Assembly (NCBI GenBank): GCA_009908535.1
Contig: JAAAOD010000236.1
Span: 1-22,948, forward strand
Length of the DNA stretch: 22,948 nt
From: Verrucomicrobiota bacterium
Lineage (GTDB): Bacteria; Verrucomicrobiota; Verrucomicrobiia; Opitutales; Oceanipulchritudinaceae
Reading direction: 5' to 3'
In this document: piece after piece, positions 1 to 7,442 of the stretch
Numbering within the stretch: the stretch's first letter is position 1
How the letters are laid out: each line of letters begins with the position of its first letter
Translations under genes and position numbers: made by a program
Notes under the pieces: model-generated
What the model was told of the DNA's origin: nothing
Seen by the model: only the letters and a program-made list of their open reading frames with translations
The model's database searches: none

Positions 1-500
1 AGGCGGCCAGGGCCAGTTGCGACTGGTTCATCACCAACACCAGCAGCGACGGGGTCACTTACTGGGACGGCGGCGCGCCGAACCTGCACAAGCTCGGGGA
101 CTGGCGCGAAAAGCCGGCGGATCCCTTCAACGATCATGAACCGGTTGACAGTACGGCCGCGGCCATCGGTGCGCAGGGAATGCTGCGGCTCGGAACCTAC
201 CTCGGAAAGGATTCCGGGGAGGGGAAAAAGTACTTCCAGGCCGGGCTCACGACGCTGAAAACCCTTCTCGGGGAGCCCTACATTTCCACCGACAAGGAGC
301 ACCAGGGTCTCCTCCTGCACAGCATTTATCACCAACCCAACGGGTGGGACTACATTCCGGAAGGCCGCAAGGTGCCGTGCGGGGAATCCAGCATGTGGGG
401 CGATTACCACATGCGCGAGCTGGCCTTGTATGTGCAGCGGCTCATCGAAGATAAGCCGTATTACACCTTCTTCGGCTGTCTGCGGGGCGACCGGACATGA
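1..500 (+). CDS. Unsaturated glucuronyl hydrolase, GH88 family (3' part only)
   Basis: The reading frame is open from the left edge (first full codon at 3) and ends at TGA 498-500, so only about the last 165 residues are present. The fragment carries DWFITNTSSDGVTYWDGGAP, then PVDSTAAAIGAQGMLRL and ESSMWGDYHMRELAL near the end. These match the C-terminal half of the alpha6/alpha6 barrel of GH88 enzymes. The family hydrates the 4,5-double bond of unsaturated uronic acids that polysaccharide lyases leave on oligosaccharides, releasing a 5-keto-4-deoxyuronate precursor. The N-terminal catalytic Asp and any signal peptide lie outside the window, so localisation cannot be judged. The stop overlaps the next start (ATGA at 497-500), which suggests translational coupling in a sugar operon. 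GH105 is a related alternative, but the ESSMWGDYH block favours GH88. Confidence 0.85.
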   Translation, partial: AARASCDWFITNTSSDGVTYWDGGAPNLHKLGDWREKPADPFNDHEPVDSTAAAIGAQGMLRLGTYLGKDSGEGKKYFQAGLTTLKTLLGEPYISTDKEHQGLLLHSIYHQPNGWDYIPEGRKVPCGESSMWGDYHMRELALYVQRLIEDKPYYTFFGCLRGDRT

Positions 501-1330
501 AGGCGCAACCGCTTCCCGATCTTTCCCGTTGTGCCGTGCATACGGTGACGACGAAGCCGTGGCCCATCGGGACGGCGATTGAGAAATACGCCCGCGCGGG
601 CTTCGGCGGCATCACCGTCTGGCGGGACACCCTCGTGGGGCGGGATCCCCTTGTCGTGGGAAAACAAATACGCGACGCCGGCCTGCGCAACACCGCGCTC
701 GTGCGGGGCGGTTTCTTCTGTTACGGCAACGAGGAGGAACGCGCGAAGGCCCTCGAGGACAACCGGCTCGCCCTCCGCGAGGCGGAAGCCACCGGCGCAC
801 CCATGGTCGTCCTGGTCTGCGGCGCCCGCCCGGAGCAGAGCCTCGGGGAGAGTCGTGAACAGATCCGCGACGGCATTGCGGAGCTGCTGCCGGAGGCGGA
901 GGCGCGCGGGGTCGTTCTCGCCATTGAGCCGCTCCATCCCATGTACGCGGATACCCGTTCGGCCGTGAACACGCTCGCCAGCGCGAACGACATGGCCGAA
1001 GGCCTCGATTCCCCATGGGTCGGCCTCGCCGTGGATGTGTACCACCTCTGGTGGGACCCGGATTTGTACGCCCAAATCCGCCGCTGCGGCAAAAACGGCA
1101 ACCTGACCGCTTTCCATGTCTGTGACTGGCGCGTGCCCACGGAGGACTTTCTCCTCGACCGCGGCCTCATGGGTGAGGGGTGCATCGATGTACCCGGCAT
1201 CCGCGCCGTCGTCGAGGAGGCCGGCTTCACCGGCTTCAACGAGGTCGAAATCTTCAGCAAGCGCCGCTGGGAGGGCGACCAGGATGCATGGCTCGCCGAC
1301 ATCGCCCGGGCCTGCCGGGAGGCCGTGTAG
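497..1330 (+). CDS. Sugar phosphate isomerase/epimerase-like TIM-barrel protein
   Basis: A 277-residue protein of the AP-endonuclease-2/xylose-isomerase-like TIM-barrel family. Metal-ligand candidates sit at the ends of the beta strands as expected: Glu144 (in AIEPLHPM), Asp180 (in AVDVYHLWWD), His207 (in FHVCDW) and Glu251 (in NEVEIFS). No signal peptide is visible, so it should be cytoplasmic. Family members isomerise or epimerise keto-sugars, often downstream of Gfo/Idh/MocA dehydrogenases, and such a gene follows here. The start overlaps the GH88 stop by 4 bases. The exact substrate cannot be read from sequence. Given the GH88 neighbour, a uronate-derived or 3-keto sugar is a reasonable inference, not a demonstration. 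Confidence 0.85.
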   Translation: MKAQPLPDLSRCAVHTVTTKPWPIGTAIEKYARAGFGGITVWRDTLVGRDPLVVGKQIRDAGLRNTALVRGGFFCYGNEEERAKALEDNRLALREAEATGAPMVVLVCGARPEQSLGESREQIRDGIAELLPEAEARGVVLAIEPLHPMYADTRSAVNTLASANDMAEGLDSPWVGLAVDVYHLWWDPDLYAQIRRCGKNGNLTAFHVCDWRVPTEDFLLDRGLMGEGCIDVPGIRAVVEEAGFTGFNEVEIFSKRRWEGDQDAWLADIARACREAV

Positions 1331-1346
1331 GGACTTCTTTTAATTC

Positions 1347-1384
1347 GAGACCGAGACCGAGACCGAGACCGAGAACCGAGAACC
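1347..1384 (+). repeat. Hexanucleotide tandem repeat upstream of the oxidoreductase gene
   Basis: Four perfect copies of GAGACC are followed by two 7-base variants, GAGAACC. They occupy 38 bases of the 61-base gap between the sugar isomerase stop and the next ATG, ending 7 bases before that ATG. No ordinary Shine-Dalgarno sequence is visible between the repeat and the start codon. The repeat therefore fills the position where the ribosome-binding region should be. Such simple repeats can change copy number by slippage; any effect on expression here is inference. Confidence 0.9.
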
Positions 1385-1391
1385 GATTTTT

Positions 1392-2537
1392 ATGAAAACA
1401 CACACCGTAGGCATTATCATGAACGGAGTGACCGGGCGTATGGGCACAAACCAGCACCTGCTCCGCTCCATTGTCGCAATCATCGAACAGGGCGGGGTGC
1501 ACCTCGGCCCGAACGAGGTCATCATGCCGGATCCGATCCTTGTCGGGCGCAACGAAGACAAGTTGCGCAAGCTGACGGAAATCACCGGTATCGAGAAAAC
1601 GACGACGGACCTGGACAGCGTCCTCAAGGATCCGGCCTATCCCGTCTACTTCGACGCGCAGACGACCGGGCGCCGCGCCGAAGCGGTGAAAAAGGCCGCC
1701 GTGGCGGGTAAGCATGTCTACTGCGAAAAGCCGACCGCGACCGATACCGCGACCGCGCTGGAAATCGCCGAGGCCTGCGAAATGGCCGGCGTGAAAAACG
1801 GCGTCGTCCAGGACAAGCTCTGGCTGCCCGGCCTGCGCAAACTGCAGCGCCTCAAGGAACAGGGCTTCCTCGGGAAGATCCTCAGCGTGCGCGGGGAGTT
1901 CGGTTACTGGGTCTTCGAGGGGGACAACATTCCCGGACAACGCCCGAGCTGGAATTACCGGAAGGAGGATGACGGCGGTATCATCGTCGACATGCTCTGC
2001 CACTGGCGCTACGTCCTCGACAATCTTTTCGGCCGTGTGCGCGGCGTGAGTTGCCTCGGGGCGACGCACATTCCCGAGCGCGTCGACGAGGAGGGCAATC
2101 CCTACAGGTGCACGGCCGACGACAGCGCCTACAGCACCTTCGAACTCGAAGGCGGCATCGTCGCCCATTTCAACAGCAGCTGGGTGACCCGCGTCCGCCG
2201 CGACGACCTGCTGACGATGCAGGTGGACGGGACCCACGGCAGCGCCGTGGCCGGTCTGCGCACTTGCAGGGTGCAGCACTACGGCACCACGCCCAAACCG
2301 GTCTGGAACCCGGACATCGAACAGCCGATCGATTTCTTCGACGGATGGCAGGAAGTGCCGGACCAGGAACCCTACGACAACGCTTTCAAGGTGCAGTGGG
2401 AAATGTTCCTCAAGCACATCGCCGTGGACGCGCCGTTTCCGTGGAGCCTCCGCGAGGGAGCGAAGGGTGTCCAGCTCGCCGAACTCGGCCTGCAAAGCTG
2501 GGAGAAGCGCGCATGGGTCCCCGTGCCGGAACTTTAA
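1392..2537 (+). CDS. Gfo/Idh/MocA family NAD(P)-dependent sugar oxidoreductase
   Basis: A 381-residue predicted cytoplasmic dehydrogenase. The N-terminal Rossmann fold has a slightly unusual nucleotide loop (GIIMNGVTGRMG, residues about 7-18). The family signature follows as HVYCEKPTATD, in which the Lys of EKP is the usual catalytic lysine. The C-terminal alpha/beta domain contains WNYRKEDDGGIIVDMLCHWRY, with the Asp and His positions typical of family active sites. Members oxidise or reduce sugar hydroxyls, or work by transient oxidation. Its place between a TIM-barrel isomerase and a short-chain dehydrogenase suggests joint processing of a sugar released by the upstream GH88 enzyme. The start is ATG 1392 just after the GAGACC repeat, without a clear ribosome-binding site. 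The substrate is not known. Confidence 0.88.
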   Translation: MKTHTVGIIMNGVTGRMGTNQHLLRSIVAIIEQGGVHLGPNEVIMPDPILVGRNEDKLRKLTEITGIEKTTTDLDSVLKDPAYPVYFDAQTTGRRAEAVKKAAVAGKHVYCEKPTATDTATALEIAEACEMAGVKNGVVQDKLWLPGLRKLQRLKEQGFLGKILSVRGEFGYWVFEGDNIPGQRPSWNYRKEDDGGIIVDMLCHWRYVLDNLFGRVRGVSCLGATHIPERVDEEGNPYRCTADDSAYSTFELEGGIVAHFNSSWVTRVRRDDLLTMQVDGTHGSAVAGLRTCRVQHYGTTPKPVWNPDIEQPIDFFDGWQEVPDQEPYDNAFKVQWEMFLKHIAVDAPFPWSLREGAKGVQLAELGLQSWEKRAWVPVPEL

Positions 2538-2555
2538 GAACAAGGAGATTCGATC

Positions 2556-3329
2556 ATGAAAAAACCTGTCGCCCTCGTTACCGGAGGAAGCCGCGGCATC
2601 GGCTTCGGCATCGCCAAAGCCCTCGCTGAAAAGGGCTTCGACCTCGGCATCAACGGCATGCGTCCGGAGGAACAGATCGCGGAGCCGCTCGACGCCCTCA
2701 AGGCCGCCGGCGCCGAGGTCGCCTATGTCCGGGGCGACATCGGCGACGCGAACAGCCGCAAGTCCATGCTCGATGGCGTGCGCGCCCGCTTCGGCCGGTT
2801 GAATTGGCTTGTGAACAACGCCGGCGTGGCGCCGAAGGAGCGTCTCGACCTTCTGGAAATGACCGAGGAAAGCTTCCAGCGGGTGGTCAACACCAACCTT
2901 GGCGGCTCCTTTTTCCTCAGTCAGGCGGCCGCCCGCTGGTTGATCGAGCAGAAGGAGGCGGACGCGGACTTCAAGGGCGGTATCATCAATGTTTCCTCGA
3001 TCTCCGCTACCGTCGTTTCCATCAACCGCGGTGAATACTGCATGGCCAAGGCCGGCATGAGCATGGCCACGCAGTTGTTCGCGACCCGCCTCGGACCGCA
3101 CGACCTGCCGGTCTATGAGATCCGCCCGGGCGTGACGCAGACCGATATGACCGCCGGGGTGCGCGAGAAATACGACAAGTTGATCGAGGAGGGGCTCTGC
3201 GTGACGCCGCGCTGGGGCTATCCGGAGGACAGCGGGAAGGCCGTGGCCGCGCTCGCCACCGGTGCTTTCCCGTATTCGACCGGCCAGGTCGTCCTGATCG
3301 ACGGCGGCCTGACGATTCCGCGCCTGTAG
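2556..3329 (+). CDS. Short-chain dehydrogenase/reductase (3-ketoacyl-ACP-reductase-like)
   Basis: A 257-residue classical SDR. It has the nucleotide loop TGGSRGIG (residues 9-16), the NNAG motif (87-90) and the catalytic Tyr161-x-x-x-Lys165 preceded by the active-site Ser region (NVSSIS). It ends with the usual GQVVLIDGGLTIPRL. A good ribosome-binding sequence, AAGGAG, lies upstream of ATG 2556, only 18 bases after the previous stop. Such proteins are often named 3-oxoacyl-ACP reductase by similarity. The operon context (GH88, isomerase, Gfo/Idh/MocA) makes a sugar or keto-uronate substrate more likely than a fatty-acid role. That is inference from position. It appears to be the last gene of this operon. 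Confidence 0.88.
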   Translation: MKKPVALVTGGSRGIGFGIAKALAEKGFDLGINGMRPEEQIAEPLDALKAAGAEVAYVRGDIGDANSRKSMLDGVRARFGRLNWLVNNAGVAPKERLDLLEMTEESFQRVVNTNLGGSFFLSQAAARWLIEQKEADADFKGGIINVSSISATVVSINRGEYCMAKAGMSMATQLFATRLGPHDLPVYEIRPGVTQTDMTAGVREKYDKLIEEGLCVTPRWGYPEDSGKAVAALATGAFPYSTGQVVLIDGGLTIPRL

Positions 3330-3380
3330 GCGGAATGGAAGATTGATCCCGGCGTATTTCCGTTTAGAGACAGTTGTCCT

Positions 3381-4364
3381 ATGCGGAACCGCCGGGACCG
3401 ATTCTTCATCCTCTTCCATCTTACCGTCGACCAGTTCAGCTGGCGCGGGGTGGCATGGTTCCTCGGGGTTTATTTCGGAGCTTTTCTGGTCGCCGGGATC
3501 TTCGGCCCGGTAATTTATCACGCCATTCAGGCGATTCCCGCCGACCCTTCGGGCGAGGGAATGATCGCCTACCTGCAACGGCATCCCCTCAGTCGTTACG
3601 TCGACCGCGTGCGGCTTTTGACGACGGCCGTCGCGCTGGTGTGGCTGATCACGGCCTGCGGACTCTGGGGTCGGTTCGGCTTCTCATGGAGCAAAGGCGG
3701 GAGCCGTCTCTTCAACGGCTTTTTCCTTCTCGGCCTCGGGACCCTCGGCCTTGTCATGGGCGCGCAGACCCTCTTCCTGGGGATCGAGCCCGCAATGCCG
3801 TTCAGCCTCCTCAACGTGGCCGGATTGCTGATCGAGGCAATGGTGGGCGCTTTGCTGATCGGCTTCCTCGAGGAGGCGATTTTCCGAGGGATGCTCTTTC
3901 GGATGGTTTACACCGCCTTGCGTCCCCACCTTGCCATTCTGCTTTCCTCGCTGGTTTTCGCCTCGGTTCACTTCAAAGGCGTAATGCACACGCCCACCGA
4001 GCCGCTCGCATGGTGGGCGGGGCTGTGGGTGGCCGCGCAACAGTCGGTGAGCGTCTTCTTCCATGCCGAGCCGACCTACTTTCTGAACCTTTTCCTTGTC
4101 GGGATCGTCCTCTGCCTCGTCTTCCTGCGCACCCGCTCTCTTGTCGCCTGCATGGGCTTACATGCGGGCTGGGTCTTTGCGCGCGGGATCTGGTCACAAG
4201 CGGTAGAAGTCGGCGGTGGAACGGGAAGCCGTTTCTGGGGATCGGAGGGCGTGGTCGACGGCACGGCCGCCCTCGTCATGCTCGGCAGCCTTGCGGTTGC
4301 CCTTTATGTCTCCTGGCAGCAAACCCAAAGAAAAAGTCCGGTTTCTCTGGAACGCGTTACTTGA
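3381..4364 (+). CDS. CPBP family intramembrane glutamic metalloprotease
   Basis: A 327-residue polytopic membrane protein with hydrophobic segments at about residues 24-48, 80-98, 112-135, 143-163, 183-200 and 236-255. The CPBP (CAAX-protease/bacteriocin-processing, Abi) motifs are complete: Glu164-Glu165-x-x-x-Arg169 (LEEAIFRGM), FASVH with His197, and a third motif LHAGW with His261. The family cleaves or processes substrates inside the membrane; the bacterial partner is usually unknown. No strong ribosome-binding site precedes ATG 3381, but the hydrophobic N-terminus supports this start. The 3' end overlaps the comF-like gene by 59 bases. It has no visible functional link to the sugar operon before it. 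Confidence 0.88.
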   Translation: MRNRRDRFFILFHLTVDQFSWRGVAWFLGVYFGAFLVAGIFGPVIYHAIQAIPADPSGEGMIAYLQRHPLSRYVDRVRLLTTAVALVWLITACGLWGRFGFSWSKGGSRLFNGFFLLGLGTLGLVMGAQTLFLGIEPAMPFSLLNVAGLLIEAMVGALLIGFLEEAIFRGMLFRMVYTALRPHLAILLSSLVFASVHFKGVMHTPTEPLAWWAGLWVAAQQSVSVFFHAEPTYFLNLFLVGIVLCLVFLRTRSLVACMGLHAGWVFARGIWSQAVEVGGGTGSRFWGSEGVVDGTAALVMLGSLAVALYVSWQQTQRKSPVSLERVT

Positions 4365-5049
4365 TACGGCCTTCCCGCGAACCTGCATCGCCTGTGGTGA
4401 TGTCCTTCCATCGATCTTGGACGGCTTCACCTGCCTGTCGTGCCGACGCCGCTACATCCCCATGAAGGGGGCCTACTGCCGCGGTTGCGGATGCCCGCTT
4501 CCCGAACACGGCCCGCCGGAGCGCCGGTGTGCGCGTTGCCGCGCGCAACCCCCGCCGTTGGACGATGTTGGTTCCCTTCTGCGGTACCGGGCCACGGGCG
4601 CGCGCCTTGTGCAGTGCCTGAAATACGAAAATGGGCGCTATCTTCGTCCGGAGCTGGTCCGCCTGCTCGCCGGGATGGAGGGGGGGGCGGAACTGTTCGC
4701 CGGGCGGGTGCTGGTCCCGGTGCCCCTGCATGCCGTGCGCCTGCGCAAGCGCGGGTACAACCAGGCCGACCTCCTCGCCGAGGCGGTGGCCATGGCCTGG
4801 CCGCGGACGAGGACCTCGTCGCTCCTTGAGCGCACCCGCGCCACCCCCAGCCAGACCCGCCTGCAGCGGGAGGAACGGAAGCGAAATATGCGGGGCGCTT
4901 TCGTCTGCCGCAGACCAATGCCACCGCAGGACCCCTTTGTCCTCATTGATGATGTCCTGACCACGGGGGCGACCCTGGCCGCCTGTGCGGAGGCCCTGCG
5001 GGCCGGAGGGGCCCGTCGTATTTCCGCCTTTACGCTGGCTCACGGGTGA
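4306..5049 (+). CDS. ComF family phosphoribosyltransferase-like protein
   Basis: About 247 residues from ATG 4306. An upstream in-frame ATG at 4216 exists, but it would overlap the protease gene by 149 bases and add no conserved sequence. The N-terminus has zinc-finger pairs (Cys27/Cys30 and Cys43/Cys46), then a second cluster (Cys58/Cys61 and Cys75/Cys78). The C-terminal half has RKRGYNQADLLAEA and the phosphoribosyltransferase PRPP loop LIDDVLTTGATL. ComF proteins are linked to DNA uptake in naturally competent bacteria and, in some species, to DNA processing or repair. The ORF lies inside a run of apparently coupled housekeeping genes and has no visible ribosome-binding site, so it probably relies on coupling to the upstream gene. 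A competence role is known for the family but not shown here. Confidence 0.87.
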   Translation: MSPGSKPKEKVRFLWNALLDTAFPRTCIACGDVLPSILDGFTCLSCRRRYIPMKGAYCRGCGCPLPEHGPPERRCARCRAQPPPLDDVGSLLRYRATGARLVQCLKYENGRYLRPELVRLLAGMEGGAELFAGRVLVPVPLHAVRLRKRGYNQADLLAEAVAMAWPRTRTSSLLERTRATPSQTRLQREERKRNMRGAFVCRRPMPPQDPFVLIDDVLTTGATLAACAEALRAGGARRISAFTLAHG

Positions 5050-5082
5050 GTTTACCTCTTCCGTTTATCCCGCAGCGGTATC

Positions 5083-5931
5083 ATGCGTTTTTTTTCCAAG
5101 CCTACCTATTCAACGATTTCTCCGGTAAAGAAGAAGGACATCCCCAAGGACTTGTACACGCAATGTCCAAAGTCGGGCGAGCTTGTCTTTACCCGCGAAT
5201 TGGAGAAAAACCTCAGGGTGGTCCCGAAAAGCGGCTACCATTTTCCGCTCGACGCCCCGCGTCGGATCGGCTCGCTGGTCGACGAGGACAGCTGGGAGGA
5301 GTTTGATGCCGGTATCGCCTCGGTGGATCCACTCGGCTTCGTCGATACCAAGCCCTACCAGGAGCGCCTGGACGGCTACGAGAAAAAGACCGGACTCAAG
5401 GAAGCGGTCATCTGCGGCATGGGAAAGATGAGCGGGATTGCCGTCAGTCTCGCCGTGATGGATTTCCGCTTCGGCGGGGCCTCGATGGGCTCCGCGGTGG
5501 GCGAAAAGATCACCCTTGCCATTGAGCGGGCGCTGGAACGCGGCTGCCCCCTTGTCATTGTCAGCGCCTCCGGCGGAGCGCGCATGCAGGAGGGAATTTA
5601 CAGCCTCATGCAGATGGCCAAGACCAGCGCCGCGCTGGCGCGGCTTCGCGAAGCGCGCCTGCCCTTCATTTCCGTGCTGACCCATCCCACCACCGGCGGG
5701 GTGACGGCCAGTTTCGCCACCCTCGGGGACCTCATTCTCGCCGAGCCCGAAGCCTTGATCTGTTTCGCCGGTCCGCGCGTGATCAAGGAGGGTACGAACG
5801 AGGAATTGCCGGAGGGTTTCCAACGCGCGGAATTCCTTCTCGACCGGGGTTTGATCGACCAGATCGTGCCCCGGCACGAACTGCGGGAGCGCATCATCAC
5901 CTTCCTGCACGCGCTCTTCGTCCCGGCATGA
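5083..5931 (+). CDS. accD: Acetyl-CoA carboxylase carboxyltransferase subunit beta
   Basis: A 282-residue AccD. It works with AccA to transfer the carboxyl group from biotin to acetyl-CoA, giving malonyl-CoA for fatty-acid synthesis. Conserved carboxyltransferase blocks are present: FGGASMGSAVGEKI, IVSASGGARMQEG, the MAKTSAALARL helix and HPTTGGVTASFATLGD, then FAGPRVI. The N-terminal zinc ribbon, normally four Cys in two CxxC pairs, is degenerate: Cys28, Ser31, Val47 and Ser50 occupy the ligand positions, so only one cysteine remains. The surrounding ribbon sequence (ELVFTRELEKNLRVVPKSGYHF) is otherwise well aligned, which argues against a frameshift. Its TGA overlaps the folC start (ATGA, 5928-5931). 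Confidence 0.95.
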   Translation: MRFFSKPTYSTISPVKKKDIPKDLYTQCPKSGELVFTRELEKNLRVVPKSGYHFPLDAPRRIGSLVDEDSWEEFDAGIASVDPLGFVDTKPYQERLDGYEKKTGLKEAVICGMGKMSGIAVSLAVMDFRFGGASMGSAVGEKITLAIERALERGCPLVIVSASGGARMQEGIYSLMQMAKTSAALARLREARLPFISVLTHPTTGGVTASFATLGDLILAEPEALICFAGPRVIKEGTNEELPEGFQRAEFLLDRGLIDQIVPRHELRERIITFLHALFVPA

Positions 5932-7229
5932 AAAAACGGCAGCGCGAATACGCCTCGGTACGGGATTACCTTTACAGTCTCAAGTACCGGGGAGCGATCT
6001 ACGGCATCGATCGGATGCGGCGCTTTGTCGAACGCCTCGGGCATCCGGAACGAAAATACCCGGTGATCCACGTCGCCGGCACGAACGGCAAGGGCTCCAC
6101 CTGCGCGATGCTCGAATCCATTTTCCGCGCGGCGGGATATAAGACGGGCCTTTTCACCTCGCCCCACCTCATTTACCAGGGCGAACGCATCCAGGTGAAC
6201 CGCCGCCTTCTCGACCGCGCATCCATCATCCGCTACTGTGAAAAATTGCGGCCGGTCGCCGAGGCGATGGAGGCCGAGGAAGCCGGGTACCATCCGACCT
6301 TTTTCGAATTCATGACCGGGATGGCGTTCCTCCGCTTTGCCGAGGAGCCGGTGGACGTGGCCATCATCGAGACCGGCCTCGGCGGACGGCTCGATGCCAC
6401 CAATGTCGTGGAGCCCGACGTTTCCATCATCACTTCCATCAGCCTCGACCATACGGACATTCTCGGGGACACCCTTGGCAAGATCGCCCGCGAGAAGGCG
6501 GGCATCATCAAGCCCGGAAAACCCGTCGTCATGGGCTTCCTGCCCGCGGAGGCAGAGGCCGTCATCGCCGAGGTCGCTGCCGAACGCGGTTCCCCTCTGG
6601 TCAAAGTGGCCGACGCTGTCGCCGAGGATGGCGGCCATCTCCCGCAAACCTCCCTTTCGGGCGACTACCAGCGCCGCAACGCCGCCGCCGCCATGACGGC
6701 GGCCCGCCAGCTCCGCCACCGTTTTGCCCTCGGCGAAGAAGGGATCCGCTCCGGCCTCGATAGAGTGAGCTGGGCCGGGCGCTGGGAAAGCCACGAACTG
6801 GCGGACCGGCACCTCATCCTCGACGCCACCCACAATCCAGAGGGTATCGAGTTTTTGAAGAAGAACCTTTACGATCTCGTCCAGACCCTCGGACACAAGC
6901 TGGTCATCCTCACCGGAACCCTCGGCGAAGTCCGGGCGCAGGCCCTGATCCCGGCGGTCGCTCCCTACGCCCGCGAGCTTCACCTGCTCGTGCCGCGCCA
7001 GCCGCGGGCCTGCTCCCATGAGGTGCTGCACCGGAAAATTCCCGCCAGCTACAACGGGCCCGTCTGCTACAGCTCTGTGCGCGAACTGTTCCCCGCGCCC
7101 GGCATCGGCCACGCCGGCACCCCCGGCGAAACCATTGTCGCCACCGGCTCCATTTACCTCATCGGCGAAATCATGGAAGCCCTTTACCACGAGGTCCCCG
7201 TGGGTGAGGAAACCCTTCAGGATGGTTGA
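5928..7229 (+). CDS. folC: Folylpolyglutamate synthase / dihydrofolate synthase
   Basis: A 433-residue Mur-ligase-like protein. The ATP-binding loop GTNGKGST lies at residues 51-58, followed by GLFTSPHLIYQGERIQVN. Next come IIETGLGGRLDATNVV, then SLDHTDILGDTLGKIAREKA with GIIKPGKPVV, both typical of FolC. The enzyme adds glutamate to dihydropteroate and/or to folates, which keeps folates in the cytoplasm and makes them good cofactors. The start overlaps the accD stop by four bases; an accD-folC pair is a frequently seen bacterial arrangement. Length is normal. The coding end is followed 75 bases later by a tRNA gene. Confidence 0.95.
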   Translation: MKKRQREYASVRDYLYSLKYRGAIYGIDRMRRFVERLGHPERKYPVIHVAGTNGKGSTCAMLESIFRAAGYKTGLFTSPHLIYQGERIQVNRRLLDRASIIRYCEKLRPVAEAMEAEEAGYHPTFFEFMTGMAFLRFAEEPVDVAIIETGLGGRLDATNVVEPDVSIITSISLDHTDILGDTLGKIAREKAGIIKPGKPVVMGFLPAEAEAVIAEVAAERGSPLVKVADAVAEDGGHLPQTSLSGDYQRRNAAAAMTAARQLRHRFALGEEGIRSGLDRVSWAGRWESHELADRHLILDATHNPEGIEFLKKNLYDLVQTLGHKLVILTGTLGEVRAQALIPAVAPYARELHLLVPRQPRACSHEVLHRKIPASYNGPVCYSSVRELFPAPGIGHAGTPGETIVATGSIYLIGEIMEALYHEVPVGEETLQDG

Positions 7230-7304
7230 AAGAAATTTGCCCGCGCCGCCGGAAAGGGGTTGACTCGCGGCCCGTCCAAAGCACGGTTTTTTCTTTTATC
7301 ACAG

Positions 7305-7380
<76 letters not shown>

Positions 7381-7384
7381 GCCA

Positions 7385-7399
7385 AAGGGGTCAGACCTT
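7385..7399. repeat. REP/RAYT-like palindromic motif next to the tRNA
   Basis: The near-perfect palindrome AAGGGGTCAGACCTT begins 5 bases after the tRNA CCA end. From memory, this GGGGTCAGACC core resembles the short palindromes that flank REP-associated tyrosine transposases in many bacteria. No transposase and no second copy are seen in the window, so it could be a relic or a chance palindrome. It lies in the 62-base gap between the tRNA (+) and the end of the lipocalin gene (-). Confidence 0.35.
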
Positions 7400-7442
7400 G
7401 GATTTTGGTATGGTCCGTCGGTAAGGGCGAGGAGCGAGGATC

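Noticed and set aside
1347..1384. CRISPR-like repeat
   Set aside because: The units are 6-7 bases with no spacers; this is a simple tandem repeat.
1254..3584. A 776-codon open frame on the minus strand
   Set aside because: It lies opposite the Gfo/Idh/MocA and SDR genes, has no recognisable domain and runs through the GAGACC repeat as a low-complexity leucine/glycine stretch. It is a shadow of high-GC coding sequence.
3374..4465. A 363-codon + frame overlapping the CPBP protease
   Set aside because: It is arginine/proline-rich with no membrane segments or motifs, while the alternative frame carries all CPBP motifs.
5598..7190. A 530-codon open frame on the minus strand
   Set aside because: It is opposite accD and folC, which are unmistakable. 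Its composition is typical of an antisense frame, and it has no domain.
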